A stretch of DNA of 64,000 nucleotides from Zhouia spongiae. GTDB lineage: Bacteria > Bacteroidota > Bacteroidia > Flavobacteriales > Flavobacteriaceae. The notes beneath the pieces were generated by a model. It searched no databases. It was not told the origin of the DNA and worked only from the letters and a program-made list of their open reading frames with translations. Each line of letters starts with the position of its first letter. The stretch's first letter is position 1. The position numbers were made by a program, and so were the translations under genes. Below, one piece after another: positions 1-8,751 of the stretch. The stretch lies in the NCBI RefSeq assembly GCF_022760175.1, contig NZ_CP094326.1, positions 3,646,804 through 3,710,803 on the forward strand, in the 5' to 3' direction.

Positions 1-1
1 A

Positions 2-130
2 TTTCGATTCTTTGAACATAAATACTTTGGCAATGAAATAGCCCCTTCGTTCCGGTCTGCACCGGGTTGGCTGACAACTGCCAAAATACCTGTCTATATT
101 TTATATAAAAAGCTCAGGCTTCATCTTTAA
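2..130 (+). CDS. C-terminal end of an unidentified protein (truncated by window edge)
   Basis: An open frame enters from the left edge and ends with TAA at 128-130, giving the last 42 residues of a protein. The tail is rich in aromatic and basic residues (FRFFEHKYFGN near the edge, YKKLRLHL at the end). I do not recognise the family. It is followed by a 94-bp gap before the DoxD-like gene on the same strand, so the two could be co-transcribed. It is called coding only because the frame is open to the edge and the composition is protein-like, so confidence is modest. Confidence 0.4.
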   Translation, partial: FRFFEHKYFGNEIAPSFRSAPGWLTTAKIPVYILYKKLRLHL

Positions 131-224
131 TATTTTCCATCATTGTTAAATAGTTACCTGCTTGTAGAATCTCTGAATTCTTCAAGTAAACATCTTATTA
201 CACAAATTTTAAATTTAATTACAA

Positions 225-1262
225 ATGGAAAACATTAAACATAAAAATATGCCGGAAGGGTACCAACTCTCCGGTTTATTCACTACAGCGCTTCGACTCG
301 TTGTAGGGTGGACTTATTTTTCTGCCTTTTGGAGGCGACTGGTATTGGCCGATAAGCTGGACCCCGATTTACCGGGGTATATTGGAGAAAAATTCAACCA
401 CTTTTTACCAAATGCTTTGGGAATAAAACCTATGATAGCGTATCTCGTAACACATCCGGACACATTATGGTACACTATGGTAATCTTCACCATCGTTGAA
501 GGTATCGTCGGCCTCTTTTTTATGTTGGGTCTGTTCACCCGTCTTATGAGTATCGGCGTATTTGGTCTGGCCATGGGAATTTTACTCGGTGCCGGATGGA
601 TTGGAACAACATGCCTTGATGAATGGCAAATAGGCGTATTAGGGATAGCTGCCGGATTTACAATTTACCTTACCGGAAGTGGTAAATTCTCTGTAGATGC
701 GCTTATGATCAGTAAAAACAAGCCGTTTATTCACAAAAAATGGTTTACTCTGTTAGCCTCCGGGCCATTATCGATACAAATCAAAAATCTTCATCGCATT
801 GTCGGGATAGGATCAGGAGTTATTTTATTCATAACACTGTTTACCAACCAATACTTCCATGGCGGTGTGTGGGGGAACCTTCATAATAAATCTGTAAAAC
901 CAAAATTAGAAATTACAGATCCAAACATTAACTTAAGCAAACTGTCCTTTGATGTATTCAGAACAGAAGGTGCAGATGTATACGGCTCTTTTTTAATTGG
1001 TATAGCATTGAAAGATGCAAATGATAAAACCCTGTTCAGTCTAAACGGAAAAGACCTGTCACTTCCAGATACTTTACATATCGATAATTACTACGTAGCC
1101 AATGTCAAACCCGGAGCCCATAGCCTGATAATTCCTTTGGGAGCAAAAGCCCGGATCACTGTAAACCTTCCGGATAACATATCTGTAGGTAACAATACAC
1201 CTTATACCCTTATCTTAACCGATATAAGCGGAATTGAATGGGAAGCTCATGTACTTCCTTAA
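225..1262 (+). CDS. DoxD-DoxA fusion protein (TQO/DoxX-type membrane protein)
   Basis: This 345-residue membrane protein has a DoxD/DoxX-like N-terminal half. Hydrophobic segments lie near residues 18-36, 82-105, 108-126 and 133-151, with a further segment near 192-211. A soluble beta-rich C-terminal part (about 230-345) resembles the DoxA subunit. In the archaeon Acidianus, DoxD and DoxA are separate subunits of thiosulfate:quinone oxidoreductase. Fused DoxDA proteins occur in Bacteroidota, where the activity is largely untested, so the enzymatic role here is inference. The gene stands alone and faces the histidine-kinase gene of the next operon, with a shared terminator hairpin between them. 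Confidence 0.75.
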   Translation: MENIKHKNMPEGYQLSGLFTTALRLVVGWTYFSAFWRRLVLADKLDPDLPGYIGEKFNHFLPNALGIKPMIAYLVTHPDTLWYTMVIFTIVEGIVGLFFMLGLFTRLMSIGVFGLAMGILLGAGWIGTTCLDEWQIGVLGIAAGFTIYLTGSGKFSVDALMISKNKPFIHKKWFTLLASGPLSIQIKNLHRIVGIGSGVILFITLFTNQYFHGGVWGNLHNKSVKPKLEITDPNINLSKLSFDVFRTEGADVYGSFLIGIALKDANDKTLFSLNGKDLSLPDTLHIDNYYVANVKPGAHSLIIPLGAKARITVNLPDNISVGNNTPYTLILTDISGIEWEAHVLP

Positions 1263-1274
1263 AACATAAAAGAT

Positions 1275-1450
1275 TCCGGGGCAAGCCCACGAGAGAGCCG
1301 AGCATAAAATAAGGGAAAGCCTACCTCTTTAGCGATGGAGCCAGCTCGCGCATGGGTAAAACATTTCAACGTAAGCCCTGTGAAATTCATCCAGAAACAT
1401 TTCACAGGAACAAGCGTCGGAACTACCGATAGCTATACGGGATAAATACC
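1275..1450. repeat. Decayed intergenic repeat, copy A
   Basis: This GC-richer non-coding stretch contains GTAAGCCCTGTGAAATTC, then ATTTCACAGG, CAAGCGTCGGA and a CCGATAGCTAT/CGGG block. The same blocks recur in the same order at 11140-11216. Related short pieces occur near 31985-32033. It looks like a degenerate REP- or MITE-like intergenic repeat and encodes nothing I can support. Confidence 0.55.
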
Positions 1451-1461
1451 GGTTATCGGGA

Positions 1462-1497
1462 AAAAGCATGGCTTGTTTATAACGATGCCATGCTTTT
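1462..1497. terminator. Bidirectional terminator between doxDA and the histidine kinase
   Basis: A perfect 11-bp inverted repeat, AAAAGCATGGC / GCCATGCTTTT, flanks a 14-nt loop. A-rich and T-rich flanks make it a plausible terminator for both convergent transcripts. Confidence 0.75.
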
Positions 1498-1507
1498 CAT
1501 TTTCGGT

Positions 1508-2767
1508 TCAAAAATCAATCTGAAAATGAGTAACGCCATCCTTACTTTGTAAAAAATACTGAAAATGGTGTTTTTCAAGAATATCCCTTACCATAGTAAG
1601 TCCAACTCCCTGTCCCTGTGGTTTTGTGGTAAAGAAAGGTGTAAAAAGTTCGCTCTGCAACTCGTCGGATATCCCTACACCGCGATCGGTAACAGTTATA
1701 TGTTCCGATGTAATGCTGAGCGTTACTTTTCTTTCTTCTGAATTTTCTGAAGCTTCGATGGCATTGAGGATTATATTGATCAATACCTGCTCCATCAGAG
1801 TTACATCAATCTGCTTATATATGGCCGGTTCAGCAGGCTTAAAGTTTAAAGTGACTCCCCTCTCTTCTGCTTTCGGCTTCATCAACATAAGGATTTCATT
1901 TGTCCACGACACCATTTCTGTCTGTTTCATTCTGGCTTCGGGAATACGGACAACCCTGGCAAAATTATTGATAAACTGGTTTAATGCTTTATTTCGTCGA
2001 ATACTTATATCCAGTAAACCGGCCTCCTCTTCTCCTTGCTCTTTCTTTAGTTCTTCGAGAATTGAGTTAACGGCCCCTACTGAATTTTTCACTTCATGTG
2101 CCATCATCCTGATTACCTTATCATAAGCTTTCTTTTCGATACTGAAAATTTCCTGGCTCACTTCTTCGAGCATCAATACCTTTCGATAAAATCCTTTGTG
2201 AACAAAGGTGTTTAGAATAACCCTGTAATAATTATTCCCGAAACGTTTAACAGGAAACCGGTCATGAGCTTCAACAGTTGTTACAAATGGCAATACGTCG
2301 GATATCTTTTTCCCGATATCGTCGCCTGTTAACTTAAACAACCCGGAAGCCGAAGGGTTATACTCCGATATCCGGTCATCATAATCGAGGATCAAAATGG
2401 CTACCGGCAGGTTTTCTAATAATTGTGACAAAAAGAAATGTTGTTCTTGTTGAAAGCGACGTTCATTACGGATATTTTCGATAAGGGCGTTATACACTTT
2501 TATCATTTCATCCACTTCTTTTAGTCCGGTTTCACTGATCTTTACAGTAAAATCCTGATCTTTAATAGTGTCTATCCCCAAATTAATCTGTTCGATGGGA
2601 AGGAATAGTGCCTTAAACAGGTAAAACGATCCGACAATTAAAAACAAAATCCCGAGTTCGGCCAGCATCAGATATAACAATCGGTCGTGGAATGTATAGA
2701 TCACTAAAGCGGTGAATAAGGAGAACACCGTTAAATGATATAAACGATATCGCCATTTAAGCGTCAT
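1508..2767 (-). CDS. Sensor histidine kinase (NtrY/PAS-type) of the efflux operon
   Basis: This 419-residue kinase has two N-terminal membrane helices (about 12-27 and 31-54) and a HAMP-like linker. A PAS-like domain spans about 115-200 (NLPVAILILDYDDRISEYNPSA). The HisKA phosphoacceptor is His224 in MAHEVKNS. The HATPase domain shows the N box (NIILNAIEAS), G1 (DRGVGIS) and G2 (GQGVGLTM). There is almost no periplasmic sensor, so it probably senses a membrane or cytoplasmic signal (inference). It is the last gene of the efflux operon and overlaps the NtrC-type regulator gene by 11 nt. The two are very likely cognate partners. Confidence 0.93.
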   Translation of the reverse strand: MTLKWRYRLYHLTVFSLFTALVIYTFHDRLLYLMLAELGILFLIVGSFYLFKALFLPIEQINLGIDTIKDQDFTVKISETGLKEVDEMIKVYNALIENIRNERRFQQEQHFFLSQLLENLPVAILILDYDDRISEYNPSASGLFKLTGDDIGKKISDVLPFVTTVEAHDRFPVKRFGNNYYRVILNTFVHKGFYRKVLMLEEVSQEIFSIEKKAYDKVIRMMAHEVKNSVGAVNSILEELKKEQGEEEAGLLDISIRRNKALNQFINNFARVVRIPEARMKQTEMVSWTNEILMLMKPKAEERGVTLNFKPAEPAIYKQIDVTLMEQVLINIILNAIEASENSEERKVTLSITSEHITVTDRGVGISDELQSELFTPFFTTKPQGQGVGLTMVRDILEKHHFQYFLQSKDGVTHFQIDF

Positions 2768-4130
2768 ATTTTATATTGTATTTATCGATCCTGCGGTATA
2801 GAGAGCTTCTTGTTATTCCCAATGCCCGGGAAGCATCGGTAATATTCCCCGAATAGAACTCTAATGCATTCGTAATAAGCTTTATTTCCATTTCATCAAG
2901 GGTAACCTCTCCTACCTTGGGGAATTTGGCACTATTAAAGAGTTTTGCTTCCAGATGAGGCTTAAAATCCTTTATCCCTAGTTTGTCTTTGCTACTTAAT
3001 AATACTGTACGTTCTACACAGTTCTTCAACTGTCTTATATTCCCGGGGTATCGCTGTTTGCTGAGCCATTCCAAAGCATGGTCTTCTACCTTTACCCTTT
3101 TATTTCCGGAATCATTGATCTGATCGATAAAATGATTTACCAATAACGGAATGTCTGTTTGTCGTTCCGACAATGAAGGCAAATGAATATGTAATAAATT
3201 AATCCTGTAAAACAAATCTTCCCTGAAAGTAGCCCGTACTACCATATCGGCCAGGTCTTTATGCGTTGCGGATATAATCCGGACATCGGTTTTGAATGGT
3301 TTTGAACCTCCTAGCGGTTCATACACCTTTTCCTGGAGCACCCGCAACAACTTCACTTGCGAAGAAAGCGCCAGATCACCTATTTCATCAAGAAAAAGCG
3401 TTCCCTTTTCAGCAAGCTTAAAGCGTCCGTCCCTGTCTGAAGCTGCAGACGTAAAAGCTCCTTTTTTATGTCCGAATAATTCACTTTCAAAAAGTCCTTC
3501 CGGAACAGCCCCCAGGTTTACGGATACGAAAGAATGATCTTTCCTTGCACTTAAATCGTGAACAGCCTTAGCTACTAATTCCTTTCCCGTACCACTTTCC
3601 CCGGTAATAAGAACTGTGGCGTCAGTAGGTGCTACCTTTACAATCCATTCCTTTATGGTTTGAATAGATTCGGATGTTCCAATGATAGCATCAAGACTTG
3701 AATGGGTCGTTAACCGATGATTTTTCTCATTTTTATCCGTTAACTGAATTTGTGTCCTGACCGCAGCTACCAGATGTTCGTTATTCCACGGTTTGGTCAG
3801 AAAATCGGCTGCTCCAAGTTTCATTCCGTCTATGGCAAGCTGCATACTTCCCCAAGCTGTAAAAAGAATCACCGGAACGGCAGGAAAATAATCTTTAATT
3901 TGCTGTAGCAATGTTAACCCTTCTTTCCCATCGGTTCCAACCCTAAAATTAAGGTCTAAAAGTATCAGGTCGGCAGGATTATTTTCAATAAAAGGAACCG
4001 CATTAAGCGGATTAGTAAGTGCCTGTACCTCCCAGCCTTGCTTTACGAATAAATACCGTAACGACTGACAGACCGTTTCATCATCGTCTAGAATTAATAC
4101 TTTATATGGTTGCATATACTTATTCTTCAT
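2757..4130 (-). CDS. Sigma-54-dependent response regulator (NtrC family)
   Basis: This 457-residue regulator has three domains. The receiver (about 8-125) has the likely phospho-acceptor Asp59 in LILLDLNF. The AAA+ domain (about 148-380) has Walker A GESGTGKE and Walker B LFLDEIGDL. A C-terminal Fis-type helix-turn-helix ends in ITRSSLYRRIDKYNI. The sigma-54 contact loop reads GAFTSA instead of the classical GAFTGA. The start used overlaps the upstream permease gene by 11 nt; a second Met six codons in (MQPYKVLILDDD) would remove the overlap. With the kinase it probably controls this operon through the palindrome and -24/-12 promoter near 10004-10109. Confidence 0.95.
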   Translation of the reverse strand: MKNKYMQPYKVLILDDDETVCQSLRYLFVKQGWEVQALTNPLNAVPFIENNPADLILLDLNFRVGTDGKEGLTLLQQIKDYFPAVPVILFTAWGSMQLAIDGMKLGAADFLTKPWNNEHLVAAVRTQIQLTDKNEKNHRLTTHSSLDAIIGTSESIQTIKEWIVKVAPTDATVLITGESGTGKELVAKAVHDLSARKDHSFVSVNLGAVPEGLFESELFGHKKGAFTSAASDRDGRFKLAEKGTLFLDEIGDLALSSQVKLLRVLQEKVYEPLGGSKPFKTDVRIISATHKDLADMVVRATFREDLFYRINLLHIHLPSLSERQTDIPLLVNHFIDQINDSGNKRVKVEDHALEWLSKQRYPGNIRQLKNCVERTVLLSSKDKLGIKDFKPHLEAKLFNSAKFPKVGEVTLDEMEIKLITNALEFYSGNITDASRALGITRSSLYRRIDKYNIKYDA

Positions 4131-5295
4131 GTAAAGCCACTGCCGGCATCAATTTAGAAGCTCTTTGGCTTGGGATAATACTACAAATTAACACCAAAAT
4201 AAGTATTAATAGCAAGCTTAAGGCTATAGATGCAATAAAAGTATTATAATCTGTAATCAGGTTACCAAATTCAAATATCTGAACCGTTGGGATTAAAGCC
4301 ACCACAAATGCTAAAAACATTAACAACAACACCTCTCCTACGACCTGAAAATGAATGTTTTGTGAAGTTGCACCCAATACCTTCCTTAACCCTATCTCTG
4401 ATCTTCTCTTATTAATTGCATAACGCAGAGATCCGAAAAGTCCCATCGCAATATTGATAATTAAAAACAGGCTTACACTCAACATCCCGATTAGCGGCAC
4501 CCAGTAGCGATTGTTAAACGTCTTTTTATAAGCCTGGAGCGTATCTATTGAAAAGTTTTCGTGCTTCAATTCCCTCTTAAGGATTTCGTGTATCTGCTTC
4601 TGGATAATTGCCGGGGTATTGGATTTAACAGAAATGATAAACGTATTGGAATTTCCCCAGCTCTCATTAGCCGGATAAAAGGTAAACGCTCCACCAGGTC
4701 TGAATTCCCCATTGTATTTAAAAGCTTCCGTTACCCCTACAATCTCAGCATCCTTTCCGTTAAACCTGAAAACATAACCAAGAGGTTCCTTGCCTGTCAT
4801 AAACATATCTACAAATTGCTGATTGACCACCAGAGGCACATTTTTTTTAATATAATCTTCTTTTTTATAAAACCGTCCCTTCACCATTTTCAAACCATAG
4901 GCTCCGACAGCATCCTCATCTATTATGGTATATGAGGTTGCATAGGAAAAGTTCTCATCTTCGTGATTCGTATTCCAGTCACTGTTCCCAAAAGGAAATA
5001 CACCATTGGAAACACTTATGGAAGTGATTTCCGGTAAAGTCCTTAACCCGCTCTTCAGCTGATTGACCTGGGCAAAGAATGCCGTAGAGTCTTCTAACCG
5101 CTCCCTGTCGAATTGCAGGTTTACAATATACCTGTCTTTTACTTCAAAACCCAGAGGCTCGCTCATATACCTCACCTTATCCAGGGCATAATGCAGGACA
5201 GCAATCAGCACTAAAAATGTAAATGCAAACTCAATAAATAAAAATGTATGCCTCTTGCGGCGTTTCCACAATAATTTTAAATAATGAAGTATCAT
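4120..5295 (-). CDS. ABC transporter permease, MacB/FtsX type (second)
   Basis: This 391-residue permease has one N-terminal membrane helix (about 16-38), an extracytoplasmic MacB-type domain (about 45-260) and three C-terminal helices around 275-385. The pattern is that of FtsX-like permeases, with the conserved segment KRRSEIGLRKVLGAT between helices. MacB-family proteins act as mechanotransmitters that drive a TolC-linked periplasmic channel. Its start overlaps the stop of the preceding permease gene by 4 nt. The two permeases are divergent in sequence, so they may form a heterodimer with the neighbouring ATPase (inference). Confidence 0.9.
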   Translation of the reverse strand: MILHYLKLLWKRRKRHTFLFIEFAFTFLVLIAVLHYALDKVRYMSEPLGFEVKDRYIVNLQFDRERLEDSTAFFAQVNQLKSGLRTLPEITSISVSNGVFPFGNSDWNTNHEDENFSYATSYTIIDEDAVGAYGLKMVKGRFYKKEDYIKKNVPLVVNQQFVDMFMTGKEPLGYVFRFNGKDAEIVGVTEAFKYNGEFRPGGAFTFYPANESWGNSNTFIISVKSNTPAIIQKQIHEILKRELKHENFSIDTLQAYKKTFNNRYWVPLIGMLSVSLFLIINIAMGLFGSLRYAINKRRSEIGLRKVLGATSQNIHFQVVGEVLLLMFLAFVVALIPTVQIFEFGNLITDYNTFIASIALSLLLILILVLICSIIPSQRASKLMPAVALHEE

Positions 5296-6632
5296 AACGA
5301 CGATGTTTTTAAAGCGTTGGCTATGGCTATTCTCGAAATTCTGTAGGCGGGTAAAATTCCTGATAAGAAGGAGAACACTACTATGATGATCAAACCAATA
5401 AAGGCCACTAACGGATTAATAGACAGATGGGTTTCTCCTAACCATTCGTTGGTGTTAAAAATCCCTAATAATAACTGACTTAGTATCAAACCCATGGCCC
5501 CGCCTATAAGAGTAAGGATCAGGTTTTCAAATAAGAACTGAACCAATACATCCCTGGTTTGTGCTCCAAAAGCTTTGCGGACTCCTATTTCTCCTGAACG
5601 TTCCAAGACTCTGGTACTATTTAAATTGATAAGATTGATAAGCGGTATCAGCATGAATAATATCAGGCCGGTAAGCACATACTGTAACAATTTGTTACCG
5701 AAACGCTGTTTTTGGGTACCTATAAAACTCCATGCATACATATCTCTAATACTTTTTTCGTTGAAAGAGAATTCATCAAAATCGTTTACCGACTGAATTG
5801 TTTTTTCTGCTTTATCGAGTTCCCTACTTATCTTACCCAAATCAGTTTTTTTATGAGCCAGCAACACTGCATTACAAGATCCCAGATGGCCAAAATTAAA
5901 GTCTAACAGGTGTTCGTTGGCAAAAGTAATAGGCATGTAAATATCTGCTCTTACAGCTTGATTGGAAGAGGCTGATTTATTGATGATTCCCACAACTTTA
6001 AAGTTTCCCCTGGTACCCCAAACAAATTCAAGCCCCAGATAATTGTCTTTTTTTCCAAAATAAGCCTGGGCGGCAGCCTTTTTCATCACAATTTCACGAA
6101 CCCTGTTATCTACCGTCATTTCCGAGAAAGGTTTCCCTTCGAGAAATTCAAAATCAAAGATCTTCCAGAACTCTGCATCTACCAGGTTTGCCTCCAACTC
6201 TAATTTAGTATTTGCAGGATATACATTGATGGATACACCCGGAAAATAAACCGACTTTAATTTAGGTGAAGTCATCGGTTTAATCTTTTCATTAAAAACC
6301 GCATACGACAATGCAGAATTGGACTCGTTGACTATATTGGCCCGGTTGATCTTAGTGGTGGTAATCGTATCTATTTTCAAGATTCCATCAACCACAGTAC
6401 TGTCGTATTCAGTCTCTGTCTGTCTTTCAAAACCAACAGCTGTCATACTCGGAATAAACAGTAATTTATCCGAGTCGGACATCGGTTTATTATTCCCTAA
6501 TTCATTTTCTAAAACTGCCACCGCAAAAATAAGTACCATCAGCGTAAAACTTATTCCAAAGAGGGTTACTCCGGTGTATAGTACATTCTTTCGAAGGCTG
6601 TTTAATGCTATTTTTATATAATTCTTAAACAT
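5292..6632 (-). CDS. ABC transporter permease, MacB/FtsX type (first)
   Basis: This 446-residue permease has an N-terminal membrane helix near 18-40 and a large periplasmic MacB_PCD-like domain. A C-terminal FtsX domain has about three helices and the conserved stretch ERSGEIGVRKAFGAQ. It is longer than its partner, and both lack a fused ATPase domain, which is supplied by the gene 11 nt upstream. Substrate is unknown; in Bacteroidota such operons are usually annotated as antimicrobial-peptide or macrolide exporters by homology only. Confidence 0.9.
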   Translation of the reverse strand: MFKNYIKIALNSLRKNVLYTGVTLFGISFTLMVLIFAVAVLENELGNNKPMSDSDKLLFIPSMTAVGFERQTETEYDSTVVDGILKIDTITTTKINRANIVNESNSALSYAVFNEKIKPMTSPKLKSVYFPGVSINVYPANTKLELEANLVDAEFWKIFDFEFLEGKPFSEMTVDNRVREIVMKKAAAQAYFGKKDNYLGLEFVWGTRGNFKVVGIINKSASSNQAVRADIYMPITFANEHLLDFNFGHLGSCNAVLLAHKKTDLGKISRELDKAEKTIQSVNDFDEFSFNEKSIRDMYAWSFIGTQKQRFGNKLLQYVLTGLILFMLIPLINLINLNSTRVLERSGEIGVRKAFGAQTRDVLVQFLFENLILTLIGGAMGLILSQLLLGIFNTNEWLGETHLSINPLVAFIGLIIIVVFSFLSGILPAYRISRIAIANALKTSSL

Positions 6633-6643
6633 CGTTATGCTTT

Positions 6644-7309
6644 TTAATTAACGATACTCCCGTCAAACAGACGTATAATCCGATTCGTGCGTTTTGCTAT
6701 CCCTTCATCGTGGGTTACCATGACAATCGTAACTCTGGAAGTGCTGTTCAGTTCCATTAACAAATCCATCACCTGGGTTCCTAATACACTATCGAGGTTC
6801 CCTGTAGGTTCATCAGCTAACAAAACCGATGGCTGTCCGATAATGGCCCTGGCTATGGCAACACGCTGTCGCTGTCCTCCGGAAAGCTGTCCCGGATAAT
6901 GGGTCTTCCGGTGAATCAGTCCCACTTTTTCAAGTGCCTGCTCTGCCATCTTTCGTCGTTCCCTGGCACTCACTTTTCTGTATAGCAAGGGCAACTCTAC
7001 ATTATCAATAACAGACAGGTCGGAAATAAGATGAAAGCTCTGGAATATAAATCCAAGATGTTGGTTCCTGAATTCTGCCAGTCTTTTCTCAGGCAATGAT
7101 TCCAGTTGCATCTGGTTAATAAAAATCTTTCCTTCAGAAGGCTGATCTATAAGTCCTATCATATTCAATAAGGTCGATTTTCCACACCCTGAAGGCCCCA
7201 TTACTGACACGAACTCCCCTTCGGCTATGTCGAGATTTATATTCTGTAAAGCCTGGGTTTCCAGCGTATCTGTAAAATAGGATTTGTTTAGGTTTTCAAT
7301 CTTTATCAT
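6644..7309 (-). CDS. ABC transporter ATP-binding protein (MacB/LolD-like)
   Basis: This 221-residue ATPase carries Walker A GPSGCGKST (about 40-48), the Q-loop in FIFQSFHLI, the signature LSGGQRQRVAIARA, Walker B VLLADEPTG and the switch His in VMVTHDEG. Length and motifs match the LolD/MacB/FtsE ATPase group. It sits 2 nt downstream of the TolC-like gene and 11 nt upstream of the first permease gene. It should power both permeases. Confidence 0.95.
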   Translation of the reverse strand: MIKIENLNKSYFTDTLETQALQNINLDIAEGEFVSVMGPSGCGKSTLLNMIGLIDQPSEGKIFINQMQLESLPEKRLAEFRNQHLGFIFQSFHLISDLSVIDNVELPLLYRKVSARERRKMAEQALEKVGLIHRKTHYPGQLSGGQRQRVAIARAIIGQPSVLLADEPTGNLDSVLGTQVMDLLMELNSTSRVTIVMVTHDEGIAKRTNRIIRLFDGSIVN

Positions 7310-7311
7310 TG

Positions 7312-8751
7312 TTATAAATAATTAGAAGTTTCAAAATCATACAAGGTTAATTCGCGTAAAGCATAATGCAAAGTCCAATAACTCCTTAAAAGCATGATAT
7401 GACTCCGCCACGTGGCATCCCGCTCTGCAAATGCCAGGGTCAGGTCTGTAACACTTATACCGTTAAGAATATAGCGTTGACTGGCTATATCGTATCGCTT
7501 TTGTGCCAGATCTAAATTCTTCCGGCTCCAGCTTAACTCTTCCTGTATTTCGTTAAACTGTAATGCCAGTTGTCGTACCCTTTGTTTAAAGCTATGTTCG
7601 TTAAATGTATTCTCTTCCATGTTATACTTTAACTGAACTTTTCTCTTCTTTACTGCAAGCCGTCGCTGTCCTCCGTCAAAAATAGGCACTTCAATTCCTA
7701 ATTGTACTAAAATATCTGCTTTAGAATTTTGGTAAGCAGTACCAATATCCATCCCGGAACCAATTACACCCACGCTGCCATACAACTGCATCTGCATACC
7801 GCGTGTTTTTCTTTCTTGATCCAAAACCATTTCCGCTTCCATCATAGACCGTTCGTTCTCCAGTTGCTCAGGTCTATTGTTCCAGGCCAACTGCTCTGCT
7901 TTATGAGGGTCTATATAAAAATGTCTGATATTCTGAGGCACTTCAACACTAAATAAACTATCCTCTACAGGAAATATATTCACTACTTGTTTTAATTGGC
8001 TGTCTGAACTTAACAACTGTCTTTTGGCACTGATAAGCTGTTCCTCAGACTTATTGAGTTGTAATTCGAGCTGGTACAAATCGGCTTTAGACAGTACCCC
8101 AAGGTCATAACGTTCCCTGGCTATATCGTATATCTTTTTATTGCTGTCCCTGTTTGTTTCAGCGATCTCCAGACTTACCTGGGCTAACAATACATCAAAA
8201 AAACCTGACACCACATCTAAGGCAACCTTTTCATGGTTTACAACGGTACTTTTAACAGCTATCTGATAATCGATCTGGCTCAATGACTTTTGCCATTTGA
8301 AACTATTGAATGTATTTATACCCTGCTGAATGCCTATTCTAAAAGGAACACTGTTATACAATACGGCATCATTCGTATAGTTTTCATATCGCTGCAAATT
8401 CAGCTCAGAAAAAATACGGGTATTGGTGGCTCCTATTTGTTTAGACAACAATAATTTCAGATCGCTATTATCCTGAGAAATAGGAAGAAAGCTTATACTC
8501 CCATCTGGTTGTGTAATTGCTGAAGAGCTTTTATAAAAGTTCGGCAACTGTGCCTTTAATGTTAACTGAGGTCTCAATACAGCCTTAAATGCCTCATAAT
8601 CTATAGAGGCTTCCGTTAATGATAAGGCAGCTTGTTTCTGACTCATGGCATTTTCCTGAGCCAATTGTATAAACTGTTCTAAAGTATAGACCGGTTGCTG
8701 ACCATAACAAAAATGAACTACCATAAAACTTAATAAAACTAACTTCTTCAT
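7312..8751 (-). CDS. TolC-like outer-membrane efflux protein
   Basis: This 479-residue protein has a signal peptide (MKKLVLLSFMVVHFCYG, cleavage probably before QQPVY). Two long alpha-helical repeats follow, typical of the OEP/TolC family (for example QVSLEIAETNRDSNKKIYDIARERYDLGVLSKADLYQLE split over a turn, and a second copy near YDIASQRYILNGISVTDL). It should form the outer-membrane duct of the tripartite pump. Its start overlaps the end of the adaptor gene by 4 nt. Confidence 0.93.
   Translation of the reverse strand: MKKLVLLSFMVVHFCYGQQPVYTLEQFIQLAQENAMSQKQAALSLTEASIDYEAFKAVLRPQLTLKAQLPNFYKSSSAITQPDGSISFLPISQDNSDLKLLLSKQIGATNTRIFSELNLQRYENYTNDAVLYNSVPFRIGIQQGINTFNSFKWQKSLSQIDYQIAVKSTVVNHEKVALDVVSGFFDVLLAQVSLEIAETNRDSNKKIYDIARERYDLGVLSKADLYQLELQLNKSEEQLISAKRQLLSSDSQLKQVVNIFPVEDSLFSVEVPQNIRHFYIDPHKAEQLAWNNRPEQLENERSMMEAEMVLDQERKTRGMQMQLYGSVGVIGSGMDIGTAYQNSKADILVQLGIEVPIFDGGQRRLAVKKRKVQLKYNMEENTFNEHSFKQRVRQLALQFNEIQEELSWSRKNLDLAQKRYDIASQRYILNGISVTDLTLAFAERDATWRSHIMLLRSYWTLHYALRELTLYDFETSNYL

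Noticed and set aside
1626-2126. 166-codon plus-strand frame over the histidine kinase
   Set aside because: It is antisense to the kinase core domains and has no family pattern.
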